DNA of 64,000 nucleotides from Cheilinus undulatus (taxonomy: Eukaryota; Chordata; Actinopteri; Labriformes; Labridae): the NCBI RefSeq assembly GCF_018320785.1, contig NC_054873.1:23402196-23466195 (forward strand). Reading direction: 5' to 3'. A model generated the notes under the pieces. The model was given only the letters and a program-made list of their open reading frames with translations, ran no database searches and was not told the DNA's origin. The position numbers and the translations under genes were made by a program. This document shows, piece after piece, positions 58,205 through 64,000 of this stretch; position 1 is the first letter of the stretch; each line of letters starts with the position of its first letter.

Positions 58205-61200
58205 CTGCACAACAAAAACAGGGATATGTTCTTACTCCAGGGTTAACACTCGCTTCTTATCATTGCAGATGCAGTGCTGGAGTCAGAAATGTTGGGCTTT
58301 TTGCTGTTTCTGTACCTTGAGTCCAGGATTGTGCGTGTGAAGTATCTCAGATATTTAAAGATGGCTGTGGAGTCTTGCAGCTTCAAAAACTCTTCCTCTT
58401 TGTACTTAAAGAGAGCGAGGGCAAACCGAAATATGATCTGTAGAGAAGAAATAACCAACGCCATGAAATCTGCCTCATGACTGTGTGACCTTTTAGCATA
58501 AGACATCATCTCTTTAACATACAGAGCCACTTAAGAAGACTTAATCCAGTTATTGAAACATTTAGAGGGATGTGTGGAATTTATTCCCCATGAAGTAACA
58601 GTACAGTATACTGCTCACACCTCTAAATCAGGCTTTTAGATCGACTGAGTTCAGGTTTTTATAATAAGAAGATCAATATTTTTAATTACAATTACATATA
58701 ATTAGTGAGAGTGGATACCTGTAGTAATGACCAATCTGAGAAACATTCAAACTCTTTGCTTCACTTTACATTTAAACTAAGGATGTGACAAAACCTTGAA
58801 ATACAACTAAAACTTCACATATTTTCACTAGTTTTTCTTATTTTACTTCTCAAAAACATTTTATGAAAACTTCAGGAGATACACAGATGAGGAAGTGTTG
58901 TGTCTTTGAAAAAAATTTCTCTCCTTCAGTGCTTAAACAGGCTGCACCTTTGTTTGATCAAAGAGATTTTACTTATTTGTGTTATCCTTTTTTAAAAATT
59001 ATTTACAGCAGGTTTTTTGGTGTACATATTACATAAACTTTTAGAATGGATTCTACATACTAAGACCCCAAATATTTCCCTCAAGAGACAGTAGAACAAC
59101 CAAAAATTCTTAATAGTAGCTCTTATAATGGACTCAGGAAACACTTCTTTAGCTTGTTCATCTCTTGAAATTGTAAGTTAATAAAAACCAAAAGTTGCAA
59201 ATTTGACAGTGTTCTTTCAAATGTTTGTTTCTAGCTGCCTCCAAGTGGTCAAAAACATCTATAACAGGCAAAGCGCTGCTTAAATCAGTGTTTCCCTGCC
59301 TCCATGTATGTGCTGTGGTCATTTTTTGCTTTAACAGGTACCCACTGCAGCTAAAGACTGTGTTATTAAGTACTGGAGTGAGAATTTTGGGCTATAATAG
59401 TTAAAAAAGGGATTAATACTTAAATAACTGGAATCAATAAAGATTTTTTCTTGAAGAAAAAGTAAAAGATTACATAGGCAGGAAAACCAAATTTGTGTAA
59501 TTTTTTTTACATTCTAAATCTCATTTTTAGTGTCCTTGAAAACAGCAAGAGCAAACATGAATCAAAGGTATGGTTTCTGCCTGTCTTACCTTTGGACCTT
59601 CAAACAGAAAGGCGTCCCAGATCTTAAAGAGGATGTCGCTCACAACACTGTCCACAAACACCACCAGGAACCAGTTGAAGGTGATGAGGGAGAAGTCGAC
59701 CTTGTACTGCTCAAAGTGGGCATGAAGCCGGGGGAGCTTCTCACTCATCAGGTCCTTGAACACTCGCTGGTCGACCTGCACGGAGGCAAACAGCAGATCT
59801 ATTTTTCCAACTGCTAACACAGACCTTTATTTCTATAGCAGGAGACAGATGGGAATGAATCCATCAGAGCACAGTAATGAGCTGCATTCTTTCTACAATC
59901 AGTCATGAGCTGCAGCCTCAGTCACAAGAAAATGGCATCACTGACACCACAGAAGACTCTGCTAAGGAGGCTTGAACTTGTTTCTTGAGCCTATGTCGCA
60001 CATATCTATAAAGAAATTTCATATCTCAAGAAATTTTAGGACAGGGTGCCTCTGATGTGGAATAAATAGCATGGTGCAAAAACTTCAGACGGGGTAAAAA
60101 CAGTCAGATGCTACACTGACAGTTTTTTTCTTTGGCATTATACTAGGAAAACAATGGCAGAAGCAGCAAAAGAACAGAGCTGTGAGTAGAAAAGAGAAGG
60201 AAGCAGCTTCATCATTACGTGTATGAAGATAACATTGTTTGTCAGTTAGTTGAATAATTTGTCTGTTTTTAATCCTGCCATGTCACTTGCAGTGAACAAT
60301 AAATGAAGTTGAGCTTGTGTTATGCTTTTCTAGCCTTTTGGCTTCTCAAGGCATTTTTACTCTGCAAGTCATTTTTGACCAATCAAACCACATTCATACA
60401 TGAATTGCCAAGGATGTTATTCAAAGTGTCCATCAGTATTAACTAGTACTGTCTCAATAATGCATCCATTTAGATTAATTTCACAAAAGAATGCATCAAA
60501 AATGTACACATTTTGATATTCTGTTATTTAATCCATCTAAAAGGTCAATGCAATCTGAAACATTGATTGTTTTTCCACATCTTTTTCAATTCCATACAAA
60601 TGTACTCCTGTCACTGTTTCAAAACCTTGTAAAAAACAGTTCTGAAATTGTAGAGGCCTTTTTGACTAAAATATTTTATTAACGTCAAATTGAAAACAGA
60701 TTTCTACATTGTTATGTCAATAAAATAAAAATATCTAAGTGACTGCATAAATATTCAACCCCTTTAAAGTGACTAACCTAATTCCACAGAGGTCCAGCTA
60801 ATTGGTGCTAGTAGTCTCACGATTAGTGAAATGGGGATCACCTAAGTGCAGTGAATGTGTCTCAAGTAACTGTAGTATAAAAACACCTGTTTCTAGAAGG
60901 TCCAGTCACTGGTAAATCAGTACTCCTGAATGAGCATGCAAGAGGGAGACTAGTGAAGGAGGCCACAAAGACACCTATGACTACTCTGAAGGAGTTAAAA
61001 GCTTCAGCAGCTGAGATAGGAGAGACTCTGCGTACAGTAACTGTTGCTATTTAAAGCTTTATGGGAAAGTGGCAAAGAGAAACCCACTGTTGAAGAAAAC
61101 TTGCATTAAATCTTGATGGTCAAGATGAAAAAAGCTCCGTGGTGTGATTGGACCAAAATCGTGCTTTTAGGCCATCAGACCAGACACTTTGTTTGGAGGA

Positions 61201-64000
61201 CACCAAACACTGCACAACACTACACCATCCTCACTGTGGAGCAAAGTGGTGACAGCATCATGCTGTGGGGGTGCTTCTCGGGAGGCGAGCCTGGAAGGCT
61301 TGCAAGGGTATAGAGTAAAATAAAGGCAGCAAAATATAGGTAAATTCTGGAGGGCAATCTTATTCAGTCTACAAGAGAATTAAGGCTTGTGAAAAGAGGG
61401 AGATAGTTGCACACAAAATTGTTTAAAGACAACAAGGGGAATGTTCTGGGATGGCCAAGTCAAACCCCAGACCTTAATTCAATAGAGCTTGTGGCTGGAC
61501 CTGAAAAGGACTGTTCACACCTGATCCACGTGTAACCTGACAGAGCTTGAGCAGTTTAACAAAGAAGAATGGAAGTGAAAACGGCAGTGTACAGATGTGC
61601 AAGCCTGACTGAGACGTATCCACACAGACTCGGTGCTGTGATTGTAGTCAAAGGTGCATCTACTAAATACTGACTGGAAGGGGATGAATATTTCTGCAAT
61701 AACTTATTTTATATTACATATGTTTATTCAATTGTCATTATTTTGTTGTAATCTGTTATAACTTTGACATTGAAGAGGCATTTTTTGTAATTTTTTTGGT
61801 CAAAAAAGCCAGATTATATTGACCATGGCTGATCTATAAAATCAATAAAATGTTTAAACATCCAAAGGGGAGAATACTTTTTATAGGCACTGTAATTACA
61901 GTTAATCACATACATCAACAATAGGAGAAGGACTGCATTACACGATTAACTGCATTAAGTTAATTAGTTATAGCATCACCCTTATCATCTTTGGCCAATT
62001 TAACTCTATTTTTCATGCTACTAAGAGTGAATTAACTTATTTTATCTGATCAAGTTCCTTCTTGTAAGTCCACTCTACCTCTGAGCCACAGTGTCTCATA
62101 AATATTCCTGAATATTTCTTACTGCATCCATCAGCTCACCCCAAATTCAAACAAATTTTACAAGGACTGCTGGTGGGCAAAGCCAGACTGATACATTTTG
62201 GCATTTTCATTTTATACTTGATTCCAGATGATTTTTTGCATATTTGAAAACAACTCAAGTCTTTCAGATCTAATGTATAACCTTGAATCATGTTTACCTG
62301 TGAGCCGAGGAGAGTCTTGGTGTAATAGTCTCTTGGCATGAAGACCTCCACGATGGCTATGAGGCACCAGAAGGCATCCTCTTGGTCCAGATACAGCAGA
62401 GCAATAGCTGCCAGCCTGAAGGAACCACATACAAATAAAAGTAAATGTTAAAACGAATTAAGAAAGCTTTTAAAGTAGAAAAAGCAGAAGCTGTCCTGTA
62501 CCTGTTGAGCCCTTGGCAGTACCCAATGTCTGGATTCCTCCAGGAGAAAGCCATCAGGACATTCCTAAGTTTCTGGATGCCGCCTGCACTTGTGGAGGCA
62601 TAGTGCTTGTTGTTTGGCAAAGTACGCAGCAAATCCAACTCAATCTGCTTAGAGGCCGGGTTGGGCTTGTCACGGGCTACATTTAGTAAGGTCTCATAAT
62701 AGTCAGGTGCCAGGTGGTCCCGAAACTTCTTGACGTGGATGGAGACGCACCATCGCCACACCTTGGAGCGGTGCTCATGAGGAACACCGCTGCGGATGAG
62801 GGTTTTGAGCTCAGGGGAGCGCACCAGGTCTCTGTTCATGGTGCTAGCCAGGTAGTTTTCCCACTTCACCCCAACTGAAACCTCCTGGTCTGTCATGGAG
62901 AGAGACTTGAGCTCCAGGGCTCGCACTTTTGCAACCAGCTTCTCTTCCTCTTCCTCCTCCTCAGGGACCGTCTTGAAGCCGTACACATCGTACTCACTAA
63001 AGTCAAAGCAAAACAGATAACAAAAACAGTCATTTTGCTCAATTATGTAAAAAGGTTATTCTTGTTTTTGAGGGTTCCAAGATTTACTCACCCTACTCTG
63101 GACTCTGATTTACATTAATATCACCCCCGAATGACATGACTGAGCTTGCATTAAAAGACTGAAATAGTAATTAGCTGAGCTAGTTTTTCCAGTCAAGGAT
63201 AACCTGAGTGCACTTATTACTTAAAGCAAAACTAGTCTGATGTCCACTAGTCTGAATTTATGAATCAAAGTAATAACTACACAAGATTAAAGTAATACAT
63301 TTATGGAGATGGAGTGACAAAATTAGAATTTTTTAATGTTAAAGGGGCTCAGGTAGCCTCTAAGCCCATAGACTCCTCAAGACTCCCTTCTTCTGGCTAG
63401 AGAGCGCTAGGAGGTCTGCAAGACTGGGTAAATTGTGTTATTGAGCATCTCCATGCCAGGTAAATATGGTAAACTGTGAAAAAAATAATCAATTTTTTTA
63501 AAGTGTACAGATTGTATTCAATATGTAGAAATTTTCTGATGACAACTGCGTAGAGCGGACAGATCCATTTAGAGCTTTTAAGTGCTAACTTTTCTCCACT
63601 CCTATTCATTCCTTATGGATCACAAGACTGCAGACAACCTACTGGCAAGTATGATCACGAGAATGCTAATGACGTGAGCGCAAGGTGAAACAACAAGCAA
63701 GACACCCATAGTAGACACAGAAACCCATATTGTGTTAAGTATTGTTTTCCAAGAAAACTCCTACACAGCTAAATTCAAGATTTTTTAAAGGTTTTGTTCC
63801 TTTGATACAATGGTTGATTGAAATACAAAGGAGGTATCATTTTAAAACATTTCATGACAAAAAGATGAACCTTTTCTGACAATCTTAAGGCATACCTGAC
63901 AGTATTTGGTTTAAAGATGGGATGGTCCTGCTGATCAGGGCTTTCAGCCTGCAGTGCATCCTCTAACAACCTTGAAATCACCTCGCGGGCTGGGCTTAGC
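58009..64000 (-). CDS. tbc1d2b: TBC1 domain family member 2B, C-terminal part (6 exons, 5' end outside window)
   Basis: A Rab GTPase-activating protein of the TBC1D2 (Armus) group, acting on endosomal Rabs. On the - strand the join is 64000-63896 (partial), 62996-62502, 62415-62298, 59775-59590, 58437-58316, 58204-58009, all in phase, giving about 406 C-terminal residues. The TBC catalytic core is visible: IRSGVPHEHRSKVWRW, the arginine-finger motif IELDLLR, the glutamine-finger motif YCQ in GYCQGLN, then FMPRDYYTKTLLGSQ, NWFLVVFVDSVVSDILFKIW and ALFKYKEEEFLKLQD. A run of seven glutamates precedes the domain. The C-terminus FHLEKVRLELTELEAIR...SDDEEDN is typical of TBC1D2B rather than TBC1D2. 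The N-terminal PH domain and coiled coils should lie beyond the right edge. Confidence 0.93.
58316..58437 (-). CDS. tbc1d2b: tbc1d2b exon (ALFKYKEEEF)
   Basis: Acceptor TCTCTACAG and donor TCAAG|GTACAG. It encodes the last helices of the TBC domain. Confidence 0.92.
58438..59589 (-). other. tbc1d2b: tbc1d2b intron
   Basis: A 1.15-kb AT-rich intron with nothing recognisable. Confidence 0.45.
59590..59775 (-). CDS. tbc1d2b: tbc1d2b exon (VDQRVFKDLM)
   Basis: Acceptor CCGTGCAG and donor AAG|GTAAGA. It has 62 codons, including NWFLVVFVDSVVSDILFKIW. Confidence 0.93.
59776..62297 (-). other. tbc1d2b: tbc1d2b intron with Tc1 remnant
   Basis: A 2.5-kb intron. The Tc1-like remnant at 60651-61892 fills about half. 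Nothing else was recognised. Confidence 0.5.
60651..61892 (+). mobile_element. Tc1/mariner-like element, 5'-truncated
   Basis: Same family and orientation as 45402-46623: shared GAAAACAGATTTCT, GCTAGTAGTCTCAC, GTAGTATAAAAACACCTGT and GACAGCATCATGCTGTGGGG-type stretches. The right end shows the inverted-repeat sequence CTATAAAAAGTATTC (complement) next to TA at 61893-61894. The left terminal repeat is not recognisable. Transposase remnants near 61,113-61,313 keep [10 protein letters not shown] but are broken. It has diverged clearly from the other copy. Confidence 0.75.
62298..62415 (-). CDS. tbc1d2b: tbc1d2b exon (FMPRDYYTK)
   Basis: Acceptor TCCTTCAG and donor CAG|GTAAAC. It encodes LAAIALLYLDQEDAFWCL and FMPRDYYTKTLLGSQ. 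The intron upstream of it is only 86 bp. Confidence 0.92.
62502..62996 (-). CDS. tbc1d2b: tbc1d2b exon with TBC catalytic motifs
   Basis: Acceptor GACTTTAG and donor AACAG|GTACAG. It is 495 nt, including the glutamate run, IELDLLR (arginine finger) and YCQ (glutamine finger). Confidence 0.94.
62997..63895 (-). other. tbc1d2b: tbc1d2b intron
   Basis: A 0.9-kb intron with no recognisable repeat or exon. The 60-70 codon ORFs in it resemble nothing known to me. Confidence 0.45.
63896..64000 (-). CDS. tbc1d2b: tbc1d2b exon, truncated by window edge
   Basis: Donor GTCAG|GTATGC at 63896/63895. It encodes at least SPAREVISRLLEDALQAESP and the following linker, in phase with the next exon. Its acceptor lies outside the window. 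Confidence 0.85.

Noticed and set aside
58028..58210. Alternative-frame ORF and overlapping + strand ORF over the last tbc1d2b exon
   Set aside because: These are shadows of the real coding frame, which matches TBC1D2B and ends in its acidic tail.

Overview
This window is vertebrate nuclear DNA, almost certainly from a teleost fish. Short exons with GT/AG splice sites sit in long AT-rich introns. The proteins are vertebrate-specific, and the intergenic and intronic DNA is full of the small DNA transposons typical of ray-finned fish (Tc1/mariner, hAT-like, TTAA-flanked and Harbinger-like MITEs, and a tRNA-like SINE). Nothing prokaryotic and no viral gene was recognised. The species cannot be named from the sequence alone.

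Three genes are supported. (1) ciart (circadian-associated transcriptional repressor, also CHRONO), + strand: a CpG-rich promoter with E-boxes near 2.88-3.05 kb, a non-coding first exon ending at 3204, five coding exons between 5447 and 12763 (362 codons), and a 3'UTR with a poly(A) signal at 13931. (2) A dapk2 gene (death-associated protein kinase 2, DRP-1), - strand: start at 52916, eight kinase exons down to 34439, then two alternative 3' ends. One is a single large exon (33806-33150) encoding a ZIPK/DAPK3-like coiled-coil tail. The other is three exons (29916-28871) encoding the calmodulin-regulated DRP-1 tail. The predicted products are 499 and 364 residues. (3) The C-terminal part of tbc1d2b (Rab-GAP of the TBC family), - strand: six exons from the right edge (64000) to the stop at 58009. 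The N-terminal PH and coiled-coil regions lie beyond the window.

ciart and dapk2 converge across about 14 kb of intergenic DNA (13.96-28.2 kb). dapk2 and tbc1d2b lie head to tail, separated by about 4 kb. The genes belong to different pathways (clock repression, calcium/calmodulin cell-death and contractility kinase, endosomal Rab regulation), and nothing shows that they work together.

Much of the remainder is transposon debris, partly nested. The most unusual item is an AGCT/TAGCTA-rich degenerate repeat family with three copies inside dapk2. Others are a foldback element of about 1 kb with arms of about 225 bp and a shorter relative in ciart, a hairpin near 42.2 kb, and insertions whose empty target site can be read from a second copy in the same window. 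All exon boundaries were read by eye from splice signals and reading-frame continuity. No alignment or expression data were available.
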